Source: Sipunculus nudus (taxonomy: Eukaryota; Annelida; Sipuncula; Golfingiida; Sipunculidae). From it: 64,000 nt of DNA. The stretch covers positions 44,857,058 to 44,921,057 of the forward strand of contig CM049310.1 of NCBI GenBank assembly GCA_026874595.1, read 5' to 3'. The notes under the pieces were generated by a model. The model was not told the origin of the DNA, made no database searches, and saw only the letters and a list, made by a program, of their open reading frames with translations. Position numbers and translations under genes: made by a program. Below are positions 1-11,061 of the stretch, piece by piece. The stretch's first letter is position 1, and every line of letters begins with the position of its first letter.

Positions 1-1030
1 CAGTTTCCACAGCATAAATGTAATTTTGGAATGGTTGAAAAGAGTCAATTATTAAATTCAATTTATTAACTATTAACTTATTACTGTCAGTTTTATTATA
101 ATCTTATTACTACTATAAGTTACGGATGAATGGTTCCTAATCTTAATTTTCTCATTAAGCCCATGACAGAGTCCCCTGGATATAACTCTATGTATAAATT
201 GTTAAGGAGAAAGTGTACGGTTGACTTATATTTCTTGCTTTTAAAATTAATTTCATACTATAATTCTGCTAGCGTCCGGAAAGTAACTGGCGTGGCCCCC
301 TCCCACATCATGGCTACGCCCCTGTGGATGTCTCGTTCATGCAGTATGTGCACTAGGCGTTAGCAACAATTAGTGCATTTGACAATTTGGTGTAGTTTCA
401 ATCGAATCAAATGTAATATGACAGGCCGGGCAAGAGAGTATTACCCTCAAGTTAATAGAATAGCTTTCTTTTTATTTTTATTTTATAGAATTTAAGATTT
501 TTAATCATGCAAAGATTTTTTTTGCAGAGAGATAAAATGCGACATCATTGACATCCAGAAAATTTTCACCGGAGGTTGTCCCTCTTGAGATTGGGGAGGA
601 ATGTGACTCATAGTTGTTAAATGATTTTCTCGGCATATTTGAATAGTGATTAAAACAGTCTCCCATGCCCATATGCTGAAACTGTAATAAATTTGGCAGG
701 TAAGTATGAAAGATAGCTTTATTTACAATGATTACATAAAGTAGAAATAATGAGTCAGTCTGACCTGAAAGTACTGAATGAGCACACAATGCTGCTCAGA
801 TGCGGAAGCAGTATTATCATGATTACTAATAGGGACTTAGAGGTACTCCATTTTAGTTATTCATGATAATAACTAAAATTAACTATTTACAGTTAGTCTA
901 AATTATGCTTTGAAGTAATTGTAACTTACCATAGAAATCAATTTAATACCATCTGTATCGGTATATCGAAGCAGACCTAGCTAAAGTTCCTTTCCCTGTT
1001 TACGGCCTTTCAAAGGCAGGATGACGGTAT
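1..1030. other. Left flank, no gene recognised
   Basis: AT-rich sequence without a convincing coding region. A short stretch at 311-324 reads TGGCTACGCCCCTG, the same end motif as the inverted-repeat element at 30594-31412, so a fragment of that family may lie here. A possible 51-nt minus exon at 930-980 was considered and rejected. Confidence 0.4.
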
Positions 1031-1034
1031 TGAA

Positions 1035-1255
1035 GCCCGGTCTGTTTATTCGTCTGTGTGGCTGTCTGCTTGTGTGGCTGTCTAGCTGTCTGTATGTCTG
1101 TCCAGCTATGTGGCTGTCTAGCTGTCTGTCTGTCCGTATATGTGGTTGTCTAGCTTTCTGACCATGTGGCTGTCTATGTATATTTCTGTCTGTCTGTATA
1201 TGAAGCTGTCTAGCTGTGTGTGCGGCTGTCTAGCTGTATGTCTGTCCTGTAACTC
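1035..1255. repeat. CTGT-rich degenerate tandem repeat
   Basis: Repeated variants of GTGGCTGTCTAGCTGTCTGT fill this stretch. The period is irregular, with runs of GTCTGTCTGT and GGCTGTCTAGCTGT, which is typical of a decayed tetranucleotide-derived minisatellite. Open frames across it on both strands are products of the repeat and are not taken as genes. Confidence 0.75.
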
Positions 1256-1683
1256 TAACCTGGACAGTCGGCCATCTCCGCTACCCATCCGGGTGCGATG
1301 CACGGAGTTACTACGTGTAGATGGTTTCGAGTCAACCGAATCCGTGTTAAGTTCTGTACGATTTCATGCATACATCACATCGGTGAAGATCAAGGACGTT
1401 TGACATCACAGGTCACGTGGCTGTGTGCACACAGTAAAGCTCGTTCTGGTTCTGTTCTGGCTAATAGTCGGCAGGGCCCCCAATCTTGGGGCATCACACT
1501 AACGGAAGAGTGGCGCTTATGGTTCTTGCTCAGGCGCTAGCCTGTTCTTGAATTGTGCTTCAGAATCGGCTGACACTACGGTCTGTGGTAGAGCATTCCA
1601 CTCTAAAATTGTCTATGAACTAAACGAATATTTAAATTGTTCAGACTTGGCTCTTAAGACTTTAAGATTATTTTGATTTGTAT

Positions 1684-2900
1684 CTACACTTCGTGAGGGT
1701 CTATTTGTAAATGCAATATCAATAGAAGCTGCCGGCACCGCCAACTTTTTTTGAGTATTTTATACATCAATAGTAGCCTTTGATTTCGCCTCCCGACTTG
1801 TAGGGAATCTAACTTTAAATCATTTAATATGGCTGTAGCACTGGCCGTAGATGAATATGTAGATGTTATCCACCTGGCAGCTTGACGCTGAATTCCCTCG
1901 AGTTTGTCCGAATTTGTTTTCTTATGTGGGTCCCATATGGCTGAGGCATAATCCATTTTAATTATTGATTTAGATGCACCCAAGATATTTTTCGCTTGTA
2001 ACAGAAGATAATACAGTGCCACAGAGGTCATAGAAGTGTAAACGGCTCTTTGATGAGCGTGATATATACCTCATATAACATTTAGATGCACTGAATACCA
2101 TGCCCCTTGTGGTTCTATTGAGGTCCTGTTGCAATGTAATCTGATCCTTGAATTAAGATATAGTTTTGTATATTAGAGCATCATCAGCAAATAGCCTTAC
2201 GGTAGTTCAGGGGTCTACCACTGATGGTAGGTCATTTATATGTAATAGAAATAACAAGGGACCAGTTTTGTTCAATACTATAAGACTGGTAATTATATAA
2301 TTAAGAATTCATTTGCAAAGGATTTAGCTCTTTTTTTCATGTTATTCCAGTTTGCACGTGTCCAGAGAGGAATTTTTTTGACCGACGTTTTTTTAACTGT
2401 GCCTTTTGGTTGAAGTCAGCAATAATGATACCATCGTGGTCAGAAATGCGAAGGATCGTTTATATTGATTTCAAAAGTGAAGGTCTTTATGTAAATAATA
2501 AGTCCAATGCTTCCCCTTTCCGGGTCGGTTCTCGTTACAGTTGAGTTAATTGATATTTGTTAAGAATATCTATGATTCTCTCACATATATGCGTCTTATT
2601 TGAATCTCGTTTAATGGTTAAATTAGTCCAATCTATGTCTTTAACATTGAAATCCTCCCAGATTAAGGGTGACTTTGCTATTATAATTTGTTCTCTCCAT
2701 CAGTTGATCAAGTGCGCCCTCCAGCCCATCCAACATCTCCAGTGTGTCATCTGGTGGGAGGTAAAATACGCAGATGAATTGTGGGTTTGAATTTAATATA
2801 ACAATTTTAACACATATAAATTCAGCAGTTATCTTTCCCAAAGCAATTTCATCTACAATTAGATTATTTCTCACTGCGATGAGTACACCGCCACCAAGCT
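1684..2900 (-). pseudogene. LINE endonuclease/reverse transcriptase remnant
   Basis: Between about 2880 and 2400 the minus strand reads an apurinic-type endonuclease. It has a core around AEFICVKIVI and YLPPDD, and further on a SDHDG motif followed by ADFN, the usual catalytic Asp-His region, but with several stops. From about 2300 to 1684 it reads the RT 3' half: GPLLFLLHINDLP, then FADDALIYK (the polymerase Asp-Asp box), then the thumb-like stretch DYASAIWDPHKK and RQAARWI. The segment between EN and GPLLFL is too short for a full RT, so an internal deletion is inferred. It cannot make a working enzyme. Confidence 0.8.
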
Positions 2901-2929
2901 TGGTACGGTCCTTCCTGTATGCTGTATAA

Positions 2930-3574
2930 TTAGCACATGGTGGCCACTTCTGCTTTTTTACCTTTTATTCTAGTTGCATCCAAGACTACAGCTCTAGGGT
3001 TGCTGCTGTTTTTTATGCCCAAATTAGAGGAACTTGAAGAGAAGCTTGAAGAGTTGTGTTGATCACCAGTTGGGCATGTATTTGGATATAGTTTATCTAA
3101 GTTTGGGCTACTATGATTAGTGATAGCAGGCGTTAAATCGGCTGTAGGTGAACTTACACTTCTAGTGAATACTGTATAAATACCAGACATGCCCGCAATT
3201 GAGTCAAAACTATTACTTACATTTACATTGTAGGCATGATAAATGAAGGAGCTACATTCTGAAGATCCACATGCATAACATTTCCACGATTTAGATTCAA
3301 TACCTTCATAATCATTCGTGCATAAGCTAACACATGACTTGTGGTACCATATGTCACAATTATCGCACAATAATTCTGCTTGTGACCAGTTTACTCCAAG
3401 CTCACAGACCCCGCATGGGTACACCCAGCAGCGGAGACCCAGCTTTGTCATTCGAGAGCCGAAATCGATCTTGTGAACAACACTGCTTCGAGACCCATAG
3501 CCCTTGTACTTGCGGTTTTCGGCCATTTGGACCGTATTAACCGGGTTTTCCCGATTATGCAGTTTTTTCGTCAT
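2930..3574 (-). CDS. LINE ORF1-like protein with PHD finger
   Basis: An open frame of about 214 codons starts at the ATG at 3574; a TTG two codons earlier would be a worse start. Near residues 50-100 it has a Cys4-His-Cys3 zinc pattern: CGVC, then CDNC, then H-x2-C in WYHKSC, then CYAC. This is a PHD-type finger, which is common in the first ORF of lophotrochozoan LINEs and is thought to act in nucleic-acid or chromatin binding. A Ser-rich tail follows. It lies directly upstream of the endonuclease remnant on the same strand, so it belongs to the LINE rather than to a host chromatin gene. The frame is intact, but the downstream enzyme is broken. Confidence 0.75.
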   Translation of the reverse strand: MTKKLHNRENPVNTVQMAENRKYKGYGSRSSVVHKIDFGSRMTKLGLRCWVYPCGVCELGVNWSQAELLCDNCDIWYHKSCVSLCTNDYEGIESKSWKCYACGSSECSSFIYHAYNVNVSNSFDSIAGMSGIYTVFTRSVSSPTADLTPAITNHSSPNLDKLYPNTCPTGDQHNSSSFSSSSSNLGIKNSSNPRAVVLDATRIKGKKAEVATMC

Positions 3575-3601
3575 CGGCAATTAAAATAATAATAATAATA
3601 T

Positions 3602-4689
3602 AAGGTTTTCATTCAACAAGAAAGTTACAAAAACACTGTGAGGTTAATCGAAAACGTTGAGAATAGAGCTCTGGTGGTTGGTAAAGCTTATCAATGATGG
3701 ATGTTGGCGGAGTATGTTTCCGCCATCTGGTGGAATTAAAGTTATCTGGTCGCTTCCGCCATCTGGTGGGGGTTTAATTATCTACTAGCAGATTCAAGTC
3801 CGACAATTTTATAACTGTTGATCCATTTGGATCAAGAAAGCGTTTTTATTTCTGTTGGTCATTGTTGATACGTCCGGGGTGTTTCTTGTGAGCAGTGTGT
3901 GCCTTTAACAAAAATCAGACATATCGAACGTCAAGCGAAAGGTTTCAAATTATATTGAACATCAGGATCGTTCGTGTGTTTAACAGCCAGCCGAAGTGAC
4001 CCTGAATGGGCCTCTGAACATTAAAACGAGGCTAGAAAAATAATGTTGTTTTTCCTTTGGTAACATTTCCATCTGGAAGCCCTAAAAATGTCTGAAGGTC
4101 AAAGTAAGTGTCATGAACGCCTACCAACCCTCTGTAGGAACACTTCGACATGATAACAGTTTGTGATATCTTCCGAGTGACGATTAATTATTATGCTGAT
4201 ATGATTAAATCGTTAAGAAGTACGCATTCAGGTTTCGTATGTCCTTAAAAACACATGAAAACTGAAGTGTGGATCAACGTAATGAGAAATTTATAAATTT
4301 AATGATGCGTTAACAATTGATAACTGTCATTAAATGAATTTACTTTTTCCTGCCAACTGCTTTTCATAATATATTAATTTCAATATAAAGCAATGTATAA
4401 TTAGCACATAATAGTCCTCATAAAATATACCTAACTCGATATTTGCTTATTATTCATTATATATGTGTTTTCTTGATCAAGGGGTGACATCATTTTATAT
4501 TTAATATGTAAATGAAATATCAAAGTGTCACTGCAGGTCCATAAGAACTTGAATAAGGTCCTTAAAAAGTCACGGAAAAGTCATAAAGTCATAAAGATAG
4601 TTATGGAAATGCAAAACCCCTTGTCATGGAATCTAACTATTAATCAAGGTGTATAAGAGGATCCATACTAAAGGTATTGATATCACCAC
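3602..4689. other. Intergenic, no gene seen
   Basis: No coding region or complete mobile element is visible. A 16-bp motif TTCCGCCATCTGGTGG occurs twice, at 3718-3733 and 3754-3769. It resembles a YY1-type CCGCCAT core joined to an E-box-like CATCTGG. Whether it is a binding site is unknown. Confidence 0.4.
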
Positions 4690-4704
4690 TCGCTAGATGT
4701 CGCT

Positions 4705-4815
4705 TCACATCTGTGCTGGAATCGCAGCTCTTTGGTCAGATGATTGGTCCAGTCGACAGTGCGGGCGCCCGTTACGACAGGGCGTATGTTCCAATCCCAG
4801 CAGAGAACGTTGTCT
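4705..4815 (+). repeat. Possible tRNA-derived SINE remnant
   Basis: The stretch GCTCTTTGGTCAGATG, followed about 50 bases later by ATGTTCCAATCCC, resembles the A and B boxes of a tRNA-type pol III promoter at about the right spacing. The stems do not fold into a proper tRNA. A degenerate SINE head is the best guess. Confidence 0.3.
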
Positions 4816-4893
4816 AAGGTTATTCTTGTAATTTGTTGTGTGTTTAGAATGTTTAGGGTAATTGAGCATTTTAGCGGGTAATGCTATATAAGA

Positions 4894-4898
<5 letters not shown>

Positions 4899-4948
<50 letters not shown>
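4899..4948. repeat. (TA)n microsatellite
   Basis: Uninterrupted TA dinucleotides of about 50 bp, just upstream of a solo LTR. Confidence 0.95.
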
Positions 4949-4950
<2 letters not shown>

Positions 4951-5010
4951 GTTATAAATCATATTATATCTTAAAGAAGAGACATTAATTTGTATAAAAA
5001 TAAGGGACAT

Positions 5011-5796
5011 TGTTACAGGTGCTCCTTTTATTGTGTGACACGGGCGTAACTCGTGTTGTTGTTGCACTTTATGTTTAATCCGTACTGGTTGAACTCTCGT
5101 TGTCATGTTGGCTGGGGGTTTTCACGCCTAGCCGAGGTCACGTGATGACCTTGGTATGTAGAGATACACATAGCGACGTCTTTCTAGAGAATTCCTGAAA
5201 CGCGTGTTTACTGTGTTGTGTAGGGTCCTTAAGACTGTTCGAGAAGTTGAAAATTCTCGGCTTAAAGTGTGAAGGTATATAAAGGGGCTGTGTTTTAGAA
5301 CCGGGCAGAGCAGAGAGCAGAGAAGATTCCAGCGGACGCAGAAGCGTGTGTGTCGGTTTGTGGGACCTTATCCGACGTGTGCGGCAATTATAGATTTTCT
5401 TCAGACTCTTTCGGACATCAGTTTACTTTCTGGATTGTTACAAGAGCTTTACACTGGACTGTCATTCTCCGAGAGTGTACATTTAAAGAACTTATCGTTG
5501 TGACGGTGTTGGTATCAAGGTACTGTGCACATTATTTTTCTGTGTGATTGTATTGATTTGTTGTTAAACCGCTGTTTTACTGTAAAATTGTATTGCTTTA
5601 GTGTATTGTAATGTTAGGGTCGTTTAAAGAATAAATTATAGTTATTTGTTAACAAAAAAACACTGACTTCTTTATTCATTCCCCTAGACATTTCACGCTG
5701 CCTAGTGTTTAAATACAGAATCTGATTTTTTTATCTCCGTTACAGAATTTGTGTTCATCACGCATACGTGATCTGTTGATATTAGGTTCCGTAACA
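5011..5796 (+). mobile_element. Solo LTR of an LTR retrotransposon (sense +)
   Basis: The unit begins TGTTACAGG and ends CCGTAACA, so the termini are the inverted pair TGTTAC/GTAACA. Inside are a TATATAAA box at 5276-5283, fitting a pol II promoter, and AATAAA at 5630-5635 as a polyadenylation signal; both give + orientation. The right half matches the reverse complement of 53940-54661 closely, including the stretch TTTCACGCTGCCTAG. No internal gag-pol lies next to it, so it is a solo LTR. The 4-bp flanks (ACAT and ATAT) do not match well, suggesting age. The superfamily (Ty3-like or other) is not determinable from the LTR alone. Confidence 0.85.
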
Positions 5797-5799
5797 ATA

Positions 5800-6833
5800 T
5801 ATAATGAATGTTCCGTTTGTTTGGGAATAACAATATGTTGTAACTCGGAATCATCGACGTTTATTGTGATCGTCCGCCGTAACGTCATTCAGTACGTTGC
5901 TGACGTCAGGATGTAAAAGTCGCATTTTATGCCGTATTTCATACATCATTCTCTTCAATATATAAAATAAATGGTAATGATTATTGACAATAAATATGAT
6001 GATTTTTTATATTAATATAACATTTATTACAGAATTATAAAATATATTTTCGGGCAGGTAAAGCTATATGTAAATGAATGTCAGCCATGTTTTGATACGC
6101 GCGGCTGAAACCGGGGGTGGTACCTCATATGCTGTTTTACAAAGTAAATACTAGCGGAAATTATTTAATATCAATATATAATATCATGAAGTATGTACTT
6201 ACTGTGTTATGTACCTAAATATGTTTCATACTAATACATATCCATAAAATAACATCCCGCTTATGTAGTTAGATGTTAACATCCTATGACAGATATCTTT
6301 TCATGCAGCCAATAGGAACACCTGTTTCATAAACGCCGTTGTCATAGATCATCATCATGCATATGCAAACGACATTTACTATTTCCATTCATAGGTATTT
6401 AAGTTCCTGTATTACCAAAAATATTTGTTATATATATAAAATTACAAATAATCGCATATGAGCAACTTTGTATTCAACTTGTAATATGTTATTACTACTT
6501 ATTTTGTAAAAACGATTATGATTGGCTTATTCTCACAATCTTTGACATCCCATAATATCGACAGCGATGTCAGGATTGATTTGATGTAGACCCGAATATT
6601 ATAGTGGATTTGTACCCAAAAAAAAATGCTCAATATAATGAGGTAACACCTTTTGTATAAGATCATATTAAAAATAAGCCAAATATTCCCTGATTTTACC
6701 TTGTAAATGAGGCGTAAGACAATATGTGTTTGAATGCTGTAGTTAACCTGATGACGTACACGTCATGAACGACGTAATGGAGGACTACACAATATATTAC
6801 AACATGTTCCGACTTCAACTGTGTTTTTATAAA

Positions 6834-6892
<59 letters not shown>

Positions 6893-7360
6893 TCTAAAGA
6901 AAAACAACACTGTTAATTCACAACAGTCTGTTTCACGGGATGCGGTAGAATGAAGCTAACGGCGTGGTTTGAAAAGCCGAGACTTTACGAGATTACGAGA
7001 TTATGCTTTGTGCGATTCGGGGGGGGGGGGGGGGGCATGTGAAAGACTGACACTGATCCTAATGTCCTCGGGTGCACAATAGGATTGGTCGGGATACACG
7101 TGCGATACTGGAACATAACAGGGCGGGGCAAAGAGGTTATTATTGTTGTAAAATTTATATATAATACAAAGATATATACCAGGATGCTCAATTAGCATAT
7201 TGAACCGATTTCTAATAGGGTCTTGGAAGTAGTGAACATATCAGTAGTATACATATGATAAAAATACACATATACTATAAAAATACACAATATACAAAGC
7301 AAATATACAATATAAAAGGCAAATATACAATACTTTACTCATACCAAATGCAATCCACTC
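5800..7360. other. Intergenic, AT-rich, no gene seen
   Basis: No coding exon or complete transposon was recognised. It contains a (TA)n tract at 6836-6889 and a G-run at 7019-7036. The rest is unremarkable AT-rich DNA. Confidence 0.4.
6836..6889. repeat. (TA)n microsatellite
   Basis: Uninterrupted TA repeat of about 54 bp. Confidence 0.95.
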
Positions 7361-7371
7361 GGTAAACTCAC

Positions 7372-7404
7372 CATGATGTAGTGGTAACGCCATGTCCCTC
7401 ATCA
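7372..7404 (-). CDS. Possible 33-nt alternative microexon of the membrane-protein gene
   Basis: On the minus strand a good acceptor (TCTCACTGCTTTGCAG) precedes 33 nt and a strong donor (CATG then GTGAGT). In phase 1, the phase used by the small exons upstream at 8.8-13.1 kb, it reads through without a stop and would encode MRDMALPLHH plus split codons. It lies 3' of the stop exon at 8757, so it could only be part of an alternative transcript. The splice-site match is direct; use of the exon is inference. Confidence 0.25.
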
Positions 7405-7594
7405 CTGCAAAGCAGTGAGAGAACAATAACCTGAACATGGAAGTCTACCCAGCGGATCCTCGTGGGGGGGGGGGGGGGGGGGGTTAAGGGGGAACGCTGA
7501 ATATTAGTACGAATGCTAGGTTTTAAAATATTTCAGGGTGCTCCTGCCTAGTCTGTAGGCCATAGAGCACTTTACATCGGAGGGTAACACTACC

Positions 7595-7597
<3 letters not shown>

Positions 7598-7673
<76 letters not shown>
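7598..7673. repeat. (TA)n microsatellite
   Basis: TA tract of about 76 bp. A G-run at 7465-7483 lies just before it. Confidence 0.95.
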
Positions 7674-7677
<4 letters not shown>

Positions 7678-8454
7678 ATAAATAACTCTTACTTTTGCTT
7701 ATGTATACATCTGTTCATTATGATGATTATATAATATATTCAAATTTATTGTAAATATTCTGATAAATGATGCTTTACAAGAACCCGCTTAAATGCACAA
7801 TTACCCTGTTTAGCCCCAGAGTCGATTTATTTTGGGTTGACAGGTTAGATTTCGCCTTTGGTGTAGGTAGGGAAACATACAAATACATAAAATCAGATAT
7901 TTATTCATAATAATGATTGTCGTTATCTTGGAACTATCATGATAGATGGTAATTGTTGTCACAGGCGTATTTTTAGAAGATGGATAATGCTTAGTGCAAA
8001 TTTACAGAGACTCAAATAAAGTTAAAACATTCCTGGTTATGCTATTGTAAAGAGTCAAAGCGTTCGGCTTTGTAAAAATTATCATTGATACATATTTACA
8101 TATACTTAATTAAAATAACATGAATATATATAGTGGGTTCGATGCAGAACATTGTGATCACACACACATATATACACATACATACATACACACCATCATT
8201 ATCTTCATTTCCCTGCGCCATTCCATTAAGGACAATATCTGACGTCACTTTTGAGAATAACAGAAGAACAAGTGCGTGGTTCGTAACAAAACTTTACTGT
8301 AGAAAAATCAGTAATTAACAATGAAGATGATCATCGGTATAACCACCTCGCCCCCTGGCGGCAACAGAAGGAAGACTAGAAAACAGAGCGCGCTATGAAT
8401 CATGGGAAATTTGTATAAACAAAATAGAATTTGCAATTACAATGTAAATGAACG

Positions 8455-8615
8455 CATTTGCATACCCTTTTGCATAATATCGTATAAGCAAATAAAATAG
8501 ACCCCGAAAAAAGTTTTGAACAGGCAACATAAAACGAATGCGCATCTGCACAAATAGCAACACGCATATGCCATAACATGGAACTTAATAGCACCAATTT
8601 GCATATGCAAATAAC
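8455..8615. promoter_or_regulatory. Cluster of POU/octamer-like sites
   Basis: Within 160 bp there are ATTTGCAT (from 8456), a second TTTGCATA, GCATATGCC, and a perfect 16-bp palindrome ATTTGCATATGCAAAT at 8596-8611. The palindrome is two octamer motifs (ATGCAAAT) placed back to back. Octamers are bound by POU-domain factors. The cluster lies 140-300 bp beyond the stop codon of the last exon of the membrane-protein gene, so it is in its 3' flank or 3' UTR. Function is inferred from motif density only. Confidence 0.4.
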
Positions 8616-8756
8616 CCGAGCACAGAACTTTGCTTTTATACAACCATCAGCAGTCCACCGCTCAGCATTGTGGGTAACTGAGCAGGTATCAACATATGGC
8701 AAGACGTCAACTGTTCGTCCTTGACCGTGTAGTCTCATTAAAAACTCAATTGACCT

Positions 8757-8860
8757 TCACCTTTTTGGGTGTAATCTGTGGCGATGGTGTCTAAGGCCGT
8801 GTCGTTTAGATCGAGGAGGTTTAACCTCGCTACTAGAAGGAGAATCCACTACTTGTGAAA
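8757..8860 (-). CDS. Terminal exon, Thr/Ser-rich membrane protein (C-terminus)
   Basis: A strong acceptor (TTATTACTTCTTTTCAG) precedes 104 nt: two bases finishing a codon, 33 codons, and TGA at 8759-8757. Only the phase-1 frame is open. It encodes SQVVDSPSSSEVKPP, then RSKR, then a His/Arg-rich end GLRHHRHRLHPKR. The phase equals the donor phase of the exon at 10316-10393 (ending ACA G), so the joined codon is GTT (Val). RSKR resembles a proprotein-convertase site, and the His/Arg tail would be strongly basic. No homologue is recognised. The chain of three phase-matched exons with good splice sites is the main support. Confidence 0.6.
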
Positions 8861-9329
8861 CTGAAAAGAAGTAATAAAACATAAATACATAATACATGAT
8901 TATAAGATATCAAATGACAAATAATAGAGAACCGTCAATAAAAGGTTCAGATCAACTGTCTTAGGTTCGGCGATCGCAAAGCTTCCGATATTTATTTAAC
9001 AGGGACTTCTGTATAACTTATTTCAGTCTCTAAATCAGTTTCCTTACAGATGTAAAATATCACCATTTATTTGAACCATGTATGCTTCACCTTAATCAGA
9101 AAAAGGGTGATCGAACCAAAAGGTTGCATTATTTGCTTTAAAGTCACGTGATAGACACTTGATTTTTTTTGTGAAATTTAGAGCTGCAAATTGATTTTCT
9201 TTTCTACGGGGAACAATAATGAAGACAATGTATGTTTTTTAATGCGTATTGTTATCGACAAGCAGGCAACACCTTTCTATCTTGTTGAAAAATGAATTTT
9301 TATTGATTCAAAATTTAAAATTTTAAATT

Positions 9330-9690
9330 TAAGGAAGAAATAAACATGATACAGGAAAAACAAAAAAATGGCTTTCGAGATATAGCCATGTAGTTTTATA
9401 TTAGTTCACTAAAAAGTGATTTACAAAAGTTACGTGTCTTTTAAAGCGTCAATTTAAAATTTTTTTTTTTTCAAAATGTTAAAATATCATGTGAAAATGA
9501 ATGAAAAGTTAAAACAATTTGAATAACATATGAAAGCACACTGTACCAGGTTTAAAATAATGTATACTTTATAAATATACTTTATGTCTATTATGAATTT
9601 AAAATAACTTTTGGATTAATTTTAGATATATTGTTATTTGACAATTTGGCCACCTAAACCGATATATTGAATTATCGATAAAACCAGCCT
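9330..9690. repeat. Diverged dispersed repeat, copy 1
   Basis: The segment with CGAGATATAGCCATGTAG and TTAAAATATCATGTGAAAAT aligns by eye with 37535-37790, which has TGAGATATTGTCATGTAG and TTAAATATCATTTGAAAATT in the same order and similar spacing. An old dispersed repeat is inferred; the family is not recognised. Confidence 0.45.
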
Positions 9691-10315
9691 GCCCTATATG
9701 ATTATAGATAATGACTTAGGTATCTTTTTCAAGATAGTGCTTTCTGTTATTTATGGAAATATATGAAGTGCTTATCAACACCAGCTAGTGATCATTCAGA
9801 TAAAAATGTGGATTACGGAGTGTGCACACTCAGTCAAAGTGGATTTTCAAAAGGTAAATACACACAATTATAATTATTCAAGGTGCAAGACAAATGTTAT
9901 TGATAATGGTAACAATAATAATATAAATTAAACATTCACTTTAATTGAAACGTAAGACGGCACATTCAATGAGAGCCAAAGAAATAAAAACAAGTCATAA
10001 TATAAAATACTAAGCTATTGTTCGAAATGTATGTTTTTTTTCAACGGCCTTCTATTATGTAAAAATACCAACATGCTCGTTACAGGGCCGGAACTAGAAT
10101 GAGGGGGAAAATACCCCTTATAATAAAGTATTTTAATTAATAAAGAAAATAATAATAAGAACAAAGCTTTTTAACTGGCAAAAAAACAAGGAAAAGAGAA
10201 TATATATGCATAATAAAGGCGCCTCGGAGAGAGAACGCATATAATAAGAATGAATATGTACCGACACTGGGTTTCCGTCCAATGTGAAAGGTCAGCTGAA
10301 AGGTCAAGGCCGTAC

Positions 10316-10393
10316 CTGTCGTCCAAGAAAGAGCCGGCTGAGTTTCTGCCTCACTGGTACCAGCGGGTGTACTGCTACGCGATAAAGGATGAT
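10316..10393 (-). CDS. Internal exon, Ser/Thr/Pro-rich stalk of membrane protein
   Basis: The minus strand has an excellent acceptor (GTTTATTTTTTCCAG), 78 nt of exon and a good donor (GACAG then GTACGG). In phase 1 it encodes HPLSRSSTPAGTSEAETQPA and then LSWTT, rich in Ser, Thr and Pro as in O-glycosylated stalks. Entry and exit are both phase 1, so the exon is symmetric and could be skipped without a frameshift. Another frame is also open, but only phase 1 agrees with the neighbouring exons at 13048-13122 and 8757-8860. The local GC content is higher than the surrounding intron. Confidence 0.6.
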
Positions 10394-11003
10394 CTGGAAA
10401 AAATAAACAAAGTGAAAACAAAATCAGTTTTTAGCAGATGGTAAACTGCACAAATATAAATATACAAATAGGTCCAAAATACATATAAATAAATCTGATA
10501 TCTCGTGAAGATTTTAACTCCTTGAAAAACGAGATATAAAACGCCAAGAATGTACATTTTAAATAAACAAGTACTTAAATGGGCATATACATGCATACAG
10601 TTCTGGTAGTTTCTTACTGGCATAAACAAATATTATTTATATTTCTAGATATTAATAGGCATTATGTCAATATTTTACAATGTTTATGTTTATAGTTATA
10701 TATGAACAATATGCTTAAAGATTATTATAAGAACTAAGTCCAGAGTTTTTTTCAGGAACATAATGATCATGCATATTTATTTAAACTTAACACTTTTATT
10801 TGCAAGCATCTGAATTATTTATGTAACTCCTGTGTTGCCGCCTGGACAAAGAACCGACGCGTCCATGAACCTGAATCTTCAGATTTCACGTTTTCCCCAC
10901 AAAAAACATCAAAAAGGGCTCCCATTTTTTAACCATCCTGACTACAAACATATCACCACTGTACTAAAAGTTATTTTTTTCACTTCTTGACATAGATAAA
11001 TAG

Positions 11004-11007
<4 letters not shown>

Positions 11008-11058
<51 letters not shown>
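11008..11058. repeat. (TA)n microsatellite
   Basis: Uninterrupted TA repeat of about 50 bp inside the inferred intron. Confidence 0.95.

Positions 11059-11059
<1 letters not shown>

Positions 11060-11061
<2 letters not shown>

Larger units (their letters stand above)
1560..3574 (-). mobile_element. Decayed non-LTR retrotransposon (LINE)
   Basis: On the minus strand the order is a PHD-finger ORF, an endonuclease-like segment, then the 3' half of a reverse transcriptase. This matches the ORF1-EN-RT layout of Jockey/CR1/L2-like LINEs of marine invertebrates. The RT part before the GPLLFL motif appears missing, and stops and frame changes break the EN and RT, so the copy is dead. An (AAT)n run lies just outside the 5' end at about 3586-3601. 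The clade is inferred from RT style only. Confidence 0.85.

Noticed and set aside
930-980. 51-nt minus exon reading LLRYTDTDGIKLISM with a GTAAGT donor
   Set aside because: The acceptor (GAACTTTAG) has a poor pyrimidine tract, and no neighbouring exon in phase 0 was found.
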